From positions 1 through 37,380 of the forward strand of contig URZM01000004.1 in NCBI GenBank assembly GCA_900552315.1: 37,380 nt of DNA, read 5' to 3'. Positions 1 through 8,091 of the stretch are shown here, one piece after another; within the stretch, counting starts at the first letter, position 1; each line of letters begins with the position of its first letter. A program made the translations under genes and the position numbers. This stretch comes from an uncultured Bacteroidales bacterium. GTDB taxonomy: Bacteria > Bacteroidota > Bacteroidia > Bacteroidales > Muribaculaceae. The notes beneath the pieces are model-generated. The model was not told the DNA's origin, made no database searches, and worked only from the letters and a program-made list of their open reading frames with translations.

Positions 1-1000
1 CGAGCACGCGGGGCTGGTTGGCCACGATGCCGACGCTCTGGCCGTTCATGCGCGCGAAGCCCACGATGATGTTCTTGGCGTAGTCGCGCTGTACCTCGAG
101 GAACTCACCGTTGTCGATGATGGCGCCTACCACCTCATACATGTCGTATGCCTTGTTGGGATTGTCGGGGATGATTTCGTTGAGCTTGTCTTCCAGACGG
201 TCTATGGGGTCGTCGCAGGGCATGAGGGGAGTCTCCTCCAGGTTGTTCTGAGGTATGTAGCTGAGCAGCTTGCGCACGATGCGGATGGCGTCCTCGCCGT
301 CCTCGGCGGCGAAATGGGTGACACCGCTCTTGGTTGCATGTACAGAAGCGCCGCCGAGCTGTTCCTGGGTCACGTCCTCGCCTGTCACGGTCTTCACCAC
401 GGAGGGACCTGTGAGGAACATGTAGGAGATGCCTTTGGCCATGATGGTGAAGTCAGTGAGCGCCGGGCTGTAGACAGCACCGCCCGCGCAGGGACCGAGG
501 ATGGCTGAAATCTGAGGCACTACGCCGGAAGCGAGGATATTGCGCTTGAAAATCTCGGCGTAGCCTCCCAGTGCGTTGATTCCCTCCTGGATACGTGCGC
601 CGCCCGAGTCGTTCAGGCCGATGACGGGAGCGCCCATCTTCATGGCCAGGTCCATGACCTTGCATATTTTCTGGGCCATGGTTTCGGACAGCGAGCCGCC
701 GAGCACCGTGAAGTCCTGTGCGAAGACATATACCAGACGGCCCTCTACCGTGCCGAAGCCGGTAACCACGCCGTCGCCCAGGGGATGCTTCTTCTCGCCC
801 ATGCCGAAATTGGTGCAGCGGTAGGTGACGAACATGTCGAGTTCCTCGAACGAACCTTCGTCCAGAAGCTGGGCTATGCGTTCACGTGCAGTGTACTTGC
901 CCTTCTGGTGCTGTTTCTCGATAGCTTTCTCGCCGCCGCCGAGGCGGGCTTCCGCGCGCTTGTCAATAAGCTCTTGGATTTTTTCTGTCTGTTTGCTCAT
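1..1000 (-). CDS. mmdA: Methylmalonyl-CoA decarboxylase / acyl-CoA carboxylase carboxyltransferase subunit, partial (3' end outside window)
   Basis: The minus-strand frame opens with ATG at 1000 (MSKQTEKIQELIDKR) and runs off the left edge with 333 codons visible, against roughly 510-520 for the family. The crotonase-like carboxyltransferase fold is clear: GGARIQEG, an oxyanion-loop region around GPCAGGAVYSPALTDF, and DDPIDRLEDKLNEIIPDNP. These subunits move CO2 between biotin and an acyl-CoA; in Bacteroidales the complex handles methylmalonyl-CoA/propionyl-CoA in propionate formation. The gene directly upstream on the same strand is methylmalonyl-CoA epimerase, which supports the methylmalonyl-CoA assignment over acetyl- or other acyl-CoA carboxylases. 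The remaining subunits (biotin carrier, membrane or biotin carboxylase parts) would lie to the left of the window. The biotin-dependent family is certain; decarboxylase versus carboxylase direction is inferred. Confidence 0.9.
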   Translation of the reverse strand, partial: MSKQTEKIQELIDKRAEARLGGGEKAIEKQHQKGKYTARERIAQLLDEGSFEELDMFVTYRCTNFGMGEKKHPLGDGVVTGFGTVEGRLVYVFAQDFTVLGGSLSETMAQKICKVMDLAMKMGAPVIGLNDSGGARIQEGINALGGYAEIFKRNILASGVVPQISAILGPCAGGAVYSPALTDFTIMAKGISYMFLTGPSVVKTVTGEDVTQEQLGGASVHATKSGVTHFAAEDGEDAIRIVRKLLSYIPQNNLEETPLMPCDDPIDRLEDKLNEIIPDNPNKAYDMYEVVGAIIDNGEFLEVQRDYAKNIIVGFARMNGQSVGIVANQPRVL

Positions 1001-1193
1001 TGCAGTTTATTTTGTGATTGTTTTTTTATATTCGGGGGAGGGGAGAGTGGAAAAAGTCTGTGGCGTATTCGGCACACAGGGATGGACAAGACCCGGAGGG
1101 CTCATAAATTGAGCCGAACCCACATCCCGCGCGGCATGAGAGATGCCGGCCGGGTGTGGGCATGGTCGTGTCAGTGCGGTGTCATACCGGGAT
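1001..1193 (-). other. Structured intergenic spacer between mce and mmdA, two hairpins
   Basis: No gene is seen in these 193 bases. Two inverted repeats lie close together. One is a 6-bp perfect stem (GGCTCA/TGAGCC, 1099-1115, 5-nt loop). The other is an approximately 42-nt imperfect hairpin at 1119-1160: outer CCCACA/TGTGGG, a CCCG/CGGG middle stem after a one-base bulge, a small internal loop, and an inner GGCAT/ATGCC stem closed by GAGAG. Neither is followed by a T tract on the minus strand, so simple termination is unlikely. An mRNA processing or stability element inside the operon is the most natural reading. Confidence 0.5.
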
Positions 1194-1616
1194 TCACTTA
1201 GCGGCGGGATCCTCGCAGAGCTCGGTCAGGACAGCCTGTGTATTCTTGGGGTGAAGGAAAGCGATCTGCAGGCCGTCGGCACCCTTGCGGGGAGCTTTGT
1301 CTATGAGGCGCACGCCTTTGCCCTCGGCCTCGGCCAGAGCCTCTGCCACACCATCCTCAACAGCGAACGCCATGTGGTGCATACCACCCTTGCCGCCATT
1401 CTTCTCGATGAATTTGGCTATGGTGCTCTCGGGGGATGTGGCCTCGAGCAGCTCGATCTTCACGTCTCCCACTTTGATGAAAGCGGTTGTCACCTTCTGG
1501 TCCTCCACTACCTCTTTCTTGTAGCATTTCAGGCCAAGTACGTTCTCGTAATAAGCGATAGCCTCGTCGAGGTTGGGAACGGCGATGCCGATGTGTTCAA
1601 TGTGCGAAATTTTCAT
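1194..1616 (-). CDS. mce: Methylmalonyl-CoA epimerase
   Basis: This 140-residue protein of the vicinal-oxygen-chelate (glyoxalase) superfamily has the normal length for the enzyme. It interconverts (2R)- and (2S)-methylmalonyl-CoA in the cytosol, linking B12-dependent methylmalonyl-CoA mutase to the decarboxylase/carboxylase step. Diagnostic features are the N-terminal IEHIGIAVPNLDEAIAYYENVLG with the first metal-ligand His, HHMAFAVEDG with the second, and a C-terminal FLHPKNTQAVLTEL segment. The ATG at 1616 fits the family start exactly. The gene is followed by mmdA, the usual Bacteroidetes arrangement, and is preceded by a TATCTTTG box (1739-1746) that would give a leader of about 115 nt. 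Confidence 0.95.
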   Translation of the reverse strand: MKISHIEHIGIAVPNLDEAIAYYENVLGLKCYKKEVVEDQKVTTAFIKVGDVKIELLEATSPESTIAKFIEKNGGKGGMHHMAFAVEDGVAEALAEAEGKGVRLIDKAPRKGADGLQIAFLHPKNTQAVLTELCEDPAAK

Positions 1617-1738
1617 TTCTGGAATTGTTATAAGGTTATTTGTCGTTTACAATATAAATTCCTGTCGTTTTGAAGCCCAGGATGCGCCCATGCGTCATTT
1701 GACAAGCGGGGTTTGCCCGCATCCCGGATTTTCCGCTG

Positions 1739-1746
1739 CAAAGATA
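1739..1746 (-). promoter_or_regulatory. Bacteroidetes -7 box (TATCTTTG) for mce
   Basis: Reading the minus strand, TATCTTTG matches the Bacteroidetes primary sigma-factor -7 consensus TAnnTTTG. I see no good TTTG at the -33 position (the bases near 1766-1769 do not match), so the call rests on one element. It lies back to back with the promoter of the divergent nitroreductase gene. Confidence 0.5.
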
Positions 1747-1785
1747 ATCATTTTTGGCCGATTGCGGAATTTTTTTAATGCGTTT

Positions 1786-1818
1786 TTTGTTAGGTGTCGC
1801 CGAAAACCGCTAACTTTG
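1786..1818 (+). promoter_or_regulatory. Bacteroidetes-type promoter for the nitroreductase gene
   Basis: TTTG at 1786-1789 (-33 element) and TAACTTTG at 1811-1818 (-7 element, TAnnTTTG) are separated by 21 nt, close to the usual 19-21 spacing. The predicted start of transcription is near 1823-1825, giving a leader of about 65 nt to the ATG at 1889. Confidence 0.7.
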
Positions 1819-1888
1819 GCATTGGAATATCTCCAGGCTGCTTCCGGCTCGTTTCGGGAGCGGCCTGGGTGTGAAATTAAAAAAGACT

Positions 1889-2479
1889 ATGATTACGTAC
1901 AATGACCTTGTCGACTTGCTGAGAGAAAACCGCACGGTGCGGATTTTCGACGAGAGCCGCCCAGTGGGCGCGGACCTGTTGCGTTCGTTGGTGGGGCTGT
2001 GTCGCTATACGGCTTCAGGGCGCAACGCGCAGCCATTGAGATATCGCCTTGTAACGGCCCCTGCGGAGCGTGAGAGCCTGTTTCCGCTCCTTGCCTGGGC
2101 CGGTTATTACGCTGATTGGGCGGGCCCGGCTGAGGGGGAGCGCCCTGCCGCGTATCTGGTGCAGTGCCTTGACACCTATTACGGTCCCAACTGCCTGTGT
2201 GACGACGGCCTGCAACTGGAGGCCATAACGTTGGGCGCTGTAGCGATGGGGCTTCGCGGGTGCATAATAAAGGCATTCAAGGTAAACGGAGTCAAGGAGG
2301 CTCTTGCCTTGCCAGAGGGACTGATACCTCGATATGTTCTCGCGCTCGGCTATCCGGCGGAGAAGGTGGAGCTGGAGACCATGAGCGGGAAGCATGACGC
2401 AGATTTCAAGTATTACCGCACTCCGGACGGTGTGCATCATGTGCCCAAGCGTCCGCTGGATGAGCTGATAGTAGGATAA
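1889..2479 (+). CDS. Nitroreductase family protein (FMN-dependent NAD(P)H oxidoreductase)
   Basis: This is a 196-residue protein if the ATG at 1889 is used; the frame stays open to a GTG at 1871, but MITYNDLVDLLRENRTVR is the usual nitroreductase beginning. The N-terminal RTVRIFDESRPV and SGRNAQPLRY segments correspond to the FMN-phosphate and ring-binding region of the family. The central LQLEAITLGAVAMGLRGCIIKAF and the later LALGYPAE are the conserved helix and C-terminal strand. Members reduce nitro compounds, quinones or flavins in the cytosol with FMN; the substrate here cannot be told. The gene stands alone, divergent from mce and convergent with menE. Confidence 0.85.
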   Translation: MITYNDLVDLLRENRTVRIFDESRPVGADLLRSLVGLCRYTASGRNAQPLRYRLVTAPAERESLFPLLAWAGYYADWAGPAEGERPAAYLVQCLDTYYGPNCLCDDGLQLEAITLGAVAMGLRGCIIKAFKVNGVKEALALPEGLIPRYVLALGYPAEKVELETMSGKHDADFKYYRTPDGVHHVPKRPLDELIVG

Positions 2480-2502
2480 TCATTTTTCTTGAGATTCCAG
2501 CT

Positions 2503-3516
2503 TTAGAATCTCTGACGTATGAGTTTGCCTGAGTCGGTGCGTCTGAACTCGGGGAGGATAATCACTCCTTTCGGCCTTTCGCAGGGTGCGAGCATATCCC
2601 GGCATAATGCGTATAGAGAACAGCCACCTATAAAGTAACGCTTGGAATCTATGTATTCAACACCCATGGCACCAGCGTGTTCCACGACCACGACCAGTTC
2701 CTCTCCCCATTTCGGGTGTGGCCGGGAAGAGACGTAAAAGTCGTTTCGGGTGAAGAGGGGTGCAAGGGCCTGCTCCACCTTCTCAGGTATCACTTTCAAG
2801 CCGCCCGTAATGATGACGTTGTCGGCTCTGCCGAGTACCTTGAACCCTCCGTCAGCACGCATCTCCACGAGGTCATTCGTGACAATCGTTCCGACGGTCG
2901 GCATTGATATGACAAGGCATCCACGTCTGTCAGTCCCGGTGCATATACCCTCGAGGGGCATGAATGGTGATGTCCCATACGGGTCGGTGTCGAGCACTCG
3001 TCTCAAGGCTATGTGCGAGGCGGTCTCGGTCATACCGTAGGATTCCCAGGCTTTCTCGGCAAGCGTGGCGGCCGCAGATCTCATGGCGGGGGTCAACGGG
3101 GCCCCTCCGAGCAAGAGATGCCTTATGTGCGGCAGCCGGCCCCGCACCTTCAGTTCGCACATGCCGTCCAGCTGGGCGCCGACAGCGGACAGCAACGTGA
3201 TGTGCGAGGGAGTACGGGGGGATTGCATGGGATGAGCGGACGGAGCCTCGGCGGTGAGAGTGCATCCTGCCTCCAAGGCCCTGACTATTGCCATCTTGCC
3301 GGCGATGTATGCCGGGGAGAGTATCAGGTGGATCACCGAGTCCCTGTCGAGCCCGAAATGGCGTATGCTGCGCCAGGCGGACTCTTTCACGAGTCTGCGC
3401 GGGAGCATGACGCGTTTCGGGACACCTGTGGAGCCGGAGGTGTGCGCCTCGATGTCGCACGAGTCTCCGGTCCAGCAATCTATGAATCTCTGTATTTCGG
3501 CTTCGAATGGTTCCAT
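2503..3516 (-). CDS. menE: o-Succinylbenzoate--CoA ligase
   Basis: This is an AMP-forming acyl-CoA synthetase (ANL superfamily), 337 residues, shorter than the 450-490 of many MenE proteins, with a reduced N-terminal region. It activates o-succinylbenzoate to its CoA thioester for MenB. The ATP-binding loop HTSGSTGVPKRVML, the A5 motif ESYGMTETASH, the hinge-region LGRADNVIITGGLKVIPEKVE and a C-terminal Lys in RTDSGKLIRQRF are all visible. It is the last gene of menD-menB-menC-menE; its ATG (3516) directly abuts the menC stop codon, so translation is probably coupled. Operon context separates it from other AMP-ligases. Confidence 0.93.
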   Translation of the reverse strand: MEPFEAEIQRFIDCWTGDSCDIEAHTSGSTGVPKRVMLPRRLVKESAWRSIRHFGLDRDSVIHLILSPAYIAGKMAIVRALEAGCTLTAEAPSAHPMQSPRTPSHITLLSAVGAQLDGMCELKVRGRLPHIRHLLLGGAPLTPAMRSAAATLAEKAWESYGMTETASHIALRRVLDTDPYGTSPFMPLEGICTGTDRRGCLVISMPTVGTIVTNDLVEMRADGGFKVLGRADNVIITGGLKVIPEKVEQALAPLFTRNDFYVSSRPHPKWGEELVVVVEHAGAMGVEYIDSKRYFIGGCSLYALCRDMLAPCERPKGVIILPEFRRTDSGKLIRQRF

Positions 3517-4578
3517 CTATTCACGCCAGGGTAGGGACTCGAACTGTTTGCGGTCCACGGGGAGGGCCGCCGGGTCAAAGCGCAGGCGGTCATGGTCAAG
3601 CGACAGCGGCGACGTGAAATTGTTTGAGAACACGCCGCCTGTGCCGAGCCCCTGAGGCATTTGCACGTCCAGGGAGGCGACCCACTGGGCGAGGGCGCTG
3701 AGTCCCACATTGCTTTCGAGGGCGGACGTCACCCACCAGCCTATCCCTCGCTCGTCGGCGAGACGTATCCATTCACCCGCTCCGCTAAGGCCGCCGCAAA
3801 GGCTCGGTTTCAGAATGATATAAGCAGGTTTTACGGCATCCAGCATCTGAGCCTTTCGGGTCGAGGTGTTTATGCCTATAAGCTCCTCGTCAAGCGCTAT
3901 GGGGACAGGCGAGATGTCGCACAGGAACCGCATGAGATCCCAGTGCCCTGCGGGAATGGGTTGCTCTATGGAGTGTACCCCATAGCTGTGGAGCGCGTGC
4001 AGGGCGGTTATCACGTTCTCCATGTTGAAGCCTCCGTTCGCGTCCACCCGTATCTCAAGCTCCTTCTCGGAGAAGCGGGAGCGTATGGCCTTGAGCATGG
4101 ACAGCTCGTCGGCGAACCCGATAGCTCCGATTTTGAGTTTTATGCACCTGAACCCGTCGGCGATTTTACGCTCTACGCGCGTCATCATCTCGTCCAAACG
4201 GCCCATCCACACCAGTCCGTTGATCTCGACAGAACTTTTCCCCTCGGTGAACTGGGAGGGGAAATATATGCCTTTGCCTCCATTTGAGAAATCGAGGATG
4301 GCCTGCTCCAGGCCGAACTGTATGGAAGGGAACTCCGTGAGGTCGGTGCCCACGCCGAGCGCCACGTTGGCCAGGGTCTCTATCAGCTTGTACTCATATC
4401 GTGGACCCGCCTCCTTGCTCAGCCCTTCGAAAAGTCCGGCCTCGCCTATGCCGTATCGCGAGGGGTCAGACTCGTCCCACACTTTTATGAGGTATGTGAG
4501 CTTAGTGTGCATTACACCGCGCGAGGTGCCGCCCGGCTCCTTGAACCGGAGCGTGTATGGTACGAAAGCGAGCCTCAT
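3517..4578 (-). CDS. menC: o-Succinylbenzoate synthase
   Basis: This enolase-superfamily dehydratase of 353 residues forms o-succinylbenzoate from SHCHC. The ATG at 4578 (MRLAFVPYTLRF) is chosen because it follows the menB stop by one base and matches family N-termini; the frame continues upstream to 4620 but would overlap menB. Catalytic landmarks are visible in order: CIKLKIGAIGF (Lys-x-Lys base), EIRVDANGGF (Asp metal ligand), SIEQPIPAG (Glu ligand), IALDEELIG (Asp/Glu ligand) and YIILKPSLCGG (second catalytic Lys). The gene lies between menB and menE with almost no spacing, as expected for one transcript. Confidence 0.94.
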   Translation of the reverse strand: MRLAFVPYTLRFKEPGGTSRGVMHTKLTYLIKVWDESDPSRYGIGEAGLFEGLSKEAGPRYEYKLIETLANVALGVGTDLTEFPSIQFGLEQAILDFSNGGKGIYFPSQFTEGKSSVEINGLVWMGRLDEMMTRVERKIADGFRCIKLKIGAIGFADELSMLKAIRSRFSEKELEIRVDANGGFNMENVITALHALHSYGVHSIEQPIPAGHWDLMRFLCDISPVPIALDEELIGINTSTRKAQMLDAVKPAYIILKPSLCGGLSGAGEWIRLADERGIGWWVTSALESNVGLSALAQWVASLDVQMPQGLGTGGVFSNNFTSPLSLDHDRLRFDPAALPVDRKQFESLPWRE

Positions 4579-4579
4579 G

Positions 4580-5398
4580 TCAGCCCGGGAATTTTGGGAA
4601 CTGTCCGAAATCCGGGTCACGCTTCTCCAGGAAGGCGTTCTTGCCCTCCTGCGCCTCGTCCATCAGATAATACATGAGGGTGGCGTCTCCGGCAAACTCC
4701 ATGAGGCCGCGCTGTCCGTCCAGCTCGGCATTGAGCGCGCGCTTTATCATGCGTATGGCGAGGGGGGAGCGTTTCAGGATAATCTGTGCCCACTCCATGG
4801 TTGTCTTCTCCAGCTCGTCGAAAGGCACCACCTTGTTGACCATACCCATCTGCTCGGCCTCCCTGGCCGTGTACTGCTGGCAGAGGAACCATATCTCGCG
4901 CACCTTCTTCTGCCCCACGCAGCGAGCCAGGTATGAGCTGCCGAAACCGGCGTCGAAGCTGCCGACCTTAGGTCCTGTCTGGCCGAAACGTGCGTTCTCG
5001 GAAGCGATTGTGAGGTCGCAGACCACGTGCAGCACGTGTCCTCCGCCTATGGCGTAGCCGTTTACCATGGCTATCACGGGCTTGGGAATGGAGCGTATAG
5101 CCTTGTGGAGGTCGAGCACGTTTAGGCGGGGCACGCCGTCGGAGTCAATGTAGCCGCCGGTGCCTTTGACGTTCTGGTCACCTCCGGAGCAGAAAGCCTT
5201 GTCACCGGCTCCTGTCAGTACAATCACACCTATGTCCGGCCGCTCCCGGCAGATGGCCATGGCGTCGAGCATCTCGAAATTGGTCTTAGGGCGGAAGGCG
5301 TTGTAGACCTTTGGGCGGTTGATGGTTATCTTGGCTACTCCGTCGCAGTAGTCGAAGAGGATGTCCTCGTATTCTTTTATTGTTTTCCAGTTATACAT
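4580..5398 (-). CDS. menB: 1,4-Dihydroxy-2-naphthoyl-CoA synthase
   Basis: This crotonase-fold enzyme of 272 residues has the full family length. It cyclises o-succinylbenzoyl-CoA to DHNA-CoA in menaquinone synthesis. Characteristic stretches are INRPKVYNAFRPKT, AFCSGGDQNVKG (oxyanion hole), MVNGYAIGGGHVLHVVCDLTIAS and TGPKVGSFDAGFGSSYLAR, all close to the MenB consensus rather than to ordinary enoyl-CoA hydratases. The C-terminus DPDFGQFPKFPG is also typical of MenB. It follows menD by 12 nt and precedes menC by one. Confidence 0.97.
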   Translation of the reverse strand: MYNWKTIKEYEDILFDYCDGVAKITINRPKVYNAFRPKTNFEMLDAMAICRERPDIGVIVLTGAGDKAFCSGGDQNVKGTGGYIDSDGVPRLNVLDLHKAIRSIPKPVIAMVNGYAIGGGHVLHVVCDLTIASENARFGQTGPKVGSFDAGFGSSYLARCVGQKKVREIWFLCQQYTAREAEQMGMVNKVVPFDELEKTTMEWAQIILKRSPLAIRMIKRALNAELDGQRGLMEFAGDATLMYYLMDEAQEGKNAFLEKRDPDFGQFPKFPG

Positions 5399-5410
5399 GG
5401 GGGTAAGTGT

Positions 5411-7084
5411 TTATTGTTTGAAATATTCAGAGAGTGTGCGTGCGCTGATGTCCGGGTCTACATTCACCTCCAGTATCGAGGGTGCGAGGGAGGGTGCGAG
5501 GAAATCCGGCAGGGCGGTTTTCAGTCCCCTTTCCGAGGCGCACTGGAAATAGCCGAAGCCGTATGCCTCCGCGAGAGCCTTGAGCGGCAATACGGGGGAG
5601 GCGCTGAAATAACGCTCACGGCAAGGCAGCGAGGCGGTGGTGGGTATGAAGCGGAAAATCTCGCCTCCACGGTTGTTGATGACCACGGCCTTGAAATCGG
5701 CCGGAATCACGGGGGCGGCGAGAGCGCCGATGTCATAGGCGAAACTCATGTCGCCTGATATGAGCAGCGTAGGATGTGAATAGCGCAGTGCAGCCCCGAT
5801 GGCGGTGGAGGTGGAGCCGTCAATGCCGGAGACCCCACGGTTGCAGTAAGAGGCGTGCACATGGCGGCAGTCGAAAAGCTGCGCGTATCGTATGGCGGTG
5901 CCGTTGGAGAGCTGTAGGTTCATTTTTGCCGGTATGCGTCCCAAGATGGTCTCAAACGCCTTCAGGGCGCTCCAGGGGGCTGCTTCCAGTTTGCGGGCAT
6001 GCCTGTTTGCGGCGGCTATGGCGGCGGCGTTCCAGGTGTCGGCATACTCGCCGTGCGGGTGGCAGCGGCACAGGGCGTTGGCGAAATGGGGCATGAAGAT
6101 GTCGGGAGAGGTCTCGATAATCCGTGTCAGCCTCATGAACGGATCGGACACGCGGTCGCGCCGCCAGGCCACGGACCAGTGTTCGCAGCGGTCGAGTCCG
6201 CGCAGGAAGGCCTTGGCCATGCGGCTCACCAGGGCGCCTCCGAAGGATATGACTATGTCGGGTCTGTATGCGTCGTCGTCGGGGTCTATGGCGAGCAGGG
6301 TCCTGTCTATGCACCCCACTATGCCTGGTGTGTGTACGTTGGCTATGGACTCGGCCCATACTGCCACGTTGGGCAGGTGGCTGAGTACGGTCATGGCACG
6401 GTTTATGCGGTCAGAGGGCGGGTATTGGCCGGCTACTACAAGAATACGCCTGCCCGCAGCTTCGGCGGCCAGCTCTTTCATGATGCTCGGAGAAAGGGCG
6501 GATGCCGTGTCAACGGCCTGCACTATGCGCTGCGGACCCACGACGGGACATTGTGCGGACAGCGGGTCGGCGCAATGGATGTTGACATGCACCGGCCCGT
6601 GACGGCCCGTGACGGCTGTGAGATACGCGTCATTGGCAATGCGGTTGGCGTACCAGCAGAGCGCCTTCGACTCGGGTCCGAAATCGGGTATGTCGAAGGA
6701 GGCCTTGACATAATTGGCCAACGCCTCGCATTGGCGCAGGGTCTGGCTGTCGTCCTGGTCTATCCATTCCGTGGGTCTGTCGGCGGAGACGATAATCAGG
6801 GGTACCCCTTGGTAATACGCCTCGGCGACCGCAGGGGCATAGTTGAGCAGGGCGGTGCCTGAGGTGCAGCACAGCACCACCGGACGACGTGTGACCTGTG
6901 CGATGCCCAGGGCCATGAAAGCCGCGCTGCGCTCGTCGATCACCACATGCTTGGTGATCTCGCTCTCATCGTCGAGGGCGAGGATGAAGGGGGTGTTGCG
7001 GCTTCCCGGCGACACCACGGCATCCCGGACGCCTTGGGCGGCGAGCACCGAGGCTATGATCTGGCATGAGGGTTTGGCTTTCAT
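5411..7084 (-). CDS. menD: 2-Succinyl-5-enolpyruvyl-6-hydroxy-3-cyclohexene-1-carboxylate synthase
   Basis: This thiamine-diphosphate enzyme of 557 residues joins isochorismate and 2-oxoglutarate-derived succinic semialdehyde, the first committed step of menaquinone synthesis. The ATG at 7084 (MKAKPSCQIIASVLAAQG) is chosen over upstream codons that would run into fmt. Visible landmarks are VVSPGSRNTP and the Glu of HVVIDERSAAFMALG (ThDP activation), CTSGTALLNYAPAVAEAYY, RGVSGIDGSTSTAIGA, and the C-terminal cofactor motif GDMSFAYDIGAL through NNRGGEIF. It starts 11 nt after fmt and leads into menB, so fmt and the men genes may be co-transcribed. The isochorismate-forming menF lies about 12 kb away. 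Confidence 0.96.
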   Translation of the reverse strand: MKAKPSCQIIASVLAAQGVRDAVVSPGSRNTPFILALDDESEITKHVVIDERSAAFMALGIAQVTRRPVVLCCTSGTALLNYAPAVAEAYYQGVPLIIVSADRPTEWIDQDDSQTLRQCEALANYVKASFDIPDFGPESKALCWYANRIANDAYLTAVTGRHGPVHVNIHCADPLSAQCPVVGPQRIVQAVDTASALSPSIMKELAAEAAGRRILVVAGQYPPSDRINRAMTVLSHLPNVAVWAESIANVHTPGIVGCIDRTLLAIDPDDDAYRPDIVISFGGALVSRMAKAFLRGLDRCEHWSVAWRRDRVSDPFMRLTRIIETSPDIFMPHFANALCRCHPHGEYADTWNAAAIAAANRHARKLEAAPWSALKAFETILGRIPAKMNLQLSNGTAIRYAQLFDCRHVHASYCNRGVSGIDGSTSTAIGAALRYSHPTLLISGDMSFAYDIGALAAPVIPADFKAVVINNRGGEIFRFIPTTASLPCRERYFSASPVLPLKALAEAYGFGYFQCASERGLKTALPDFLAPSLAPSILEVNVDPDISARTLSEYFKQ

Positions 7085-7095
7085 GGCGAGCGCGT

Positions 7096-8064
7096 TCAGT
7101 CGTTTTCCGGAATTCGGTCGGCGGGTTTGAATCCAAGAAGGAAAGCTGAGGTGTCCATGCGTCTCTTGCCCTGGAGTTGCAGAGAGGTTATTTCGTATGG
7201 CGCGTCGGCACACATCACGGCCAGGCGCTTGGGGGTGGCGATCACGGTTCCCGGGACCAGTCCGTCAGCCATCAGGTCATCGGCCCTGCGCCCGGAGAAC
7301 ACCTTGAGCGTGAATGTGTCGCCGCCGGCGTTGGCGATGCGCGTGTGGGCGGCGGGGTATGGCGATAGGCCTCGCACATGGTTTCGCACCTGCTCCACGG
7401 GCAAGCTCCAGTCTATCGCGCATGTCTCGGTGAAAATCTTAGGAGCCGGCACGAACACTCCTTCGGGCTGTGGGCGCACGGGCACCCTGCCGTCGCCGTC
7501 TATTATGTCGTTCACTGTCTTCGTGACCATTCCCGCGCCCAGGGCCATCAGCCGGTCATGGACGCTGCCCGCGTCCTCGTCGTCGGCGATGTCTATTGCC
7601 CGCTGGGCTATCATGTCGCCGGTGTCTATCTCATGTTTCAGGAAGAATGTGGTCACGCCGGTCTGTTTCTCTCCGTTCATCACGGCGCGGTTTATGGGCG
7701 CGGCTCCGCGATATTTCGGGAGCAGGGAGGCATGGAGGTTGAATGTGCCGAGGCGCGGCATCTGCCATACCTCGCGGGGGAGCATCCTGAAGGCAATGAC
7801 CACGAACAGGTCAGCGCCGAAGGCCTCCAGCTCGTCGAGGAATCCGGGGTCCTTGAGGTTGCGAGGCTGAAGGACGGGCAGTCCGTGGGATACGGCATAT
7901 TGCTTCACAGGGCTTTGCAGCAGCCTGTGGCCGCGACCGGCCACCTTGTCGGGCATCGTGACCACGGCCACAACCCGGCAGCCGTCTTTCACGAGGGCGT
8001 CGAGGCTCTCCACGGCGAACTCAGGGGTGCCTAAAAATACTATTTTGAGGTCTTCCTTTTTCAT
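7096..8064 (-). CDS. fmt: Methionyl-tRNA formyltransferase
   Basis: This 322-residue protein has the normal length. It formylates initiator Met-tRNA using 10-formyl-THF. The opening IVFLGTPEFAVESLDALV, the catalytic segment TFNLHASLLPKYRGAAPINRAV (Asn and His, SLLPxxRG loop), and HEIDTGDMIAQ with the catalytic Asp are visible, followed by the C-terminal tRNA-binding domain. The gene sits between the CLC channel gene (27 nt upstream) and menD (11 nt downstream). tsaC, CLC and fmt in this order is an arrangement I recall from other Bacteroidales. Confidence 0.96.
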   Translation of the reverse strand: MKKEDLKIVFLGTPEFAVESLDALVKDGCRVVAVVTMPDKVAGRGHRLLQSPVKQYAVSHGLPVLQPRNLKDPGFLDELEAFGADLFVVIAFRMLPREVWQMPRLGTFNLHASLLPKYRGAAPINRAVMNGEKQTGVTTFFLKHEIDTGDMIAQRAIDIADDEDAGSVHDRLMALGAGMVTKTVNDIIDGDGRVPVRPQPEGVFVPAPKIFTETCAIDWSLPVEQVRNHVRGLSPYPAAHTRIANAGGDTFTLKVFSGRRADDLMADGLVPGTVIATPKRLAVMCADAPYEITSLQLQGKRRMDTSAFLLGFKPADRIPEND

Positions 8065-8091
8065 ATGAATATTATGGGGTGATATGGCGTG

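Noticed and set aside
1143..1673. 176-codon open frame on the plus strand opposite mce
   Set aside because: It is antisense to a clear epimerase gene, and its composition is that of a reverse-strand shadow in GC-rich DNA with no family motif.
2491..2512. Perfect 7-bp inverted repeat (GAGATTC/GAATCTC) at the end of menE
   Set aside because: The T-rich stretch is on the wrong side for transcription from either gene, so I could not support it as a terminator; it may be chance.
5999..6862. 287-codon plus-strand open frame inside menD
   Set aside because: It is antisense to the conserved ThDP enzyme and its Gly/Val/Tyr-rich composition is typical of a shadow frame.
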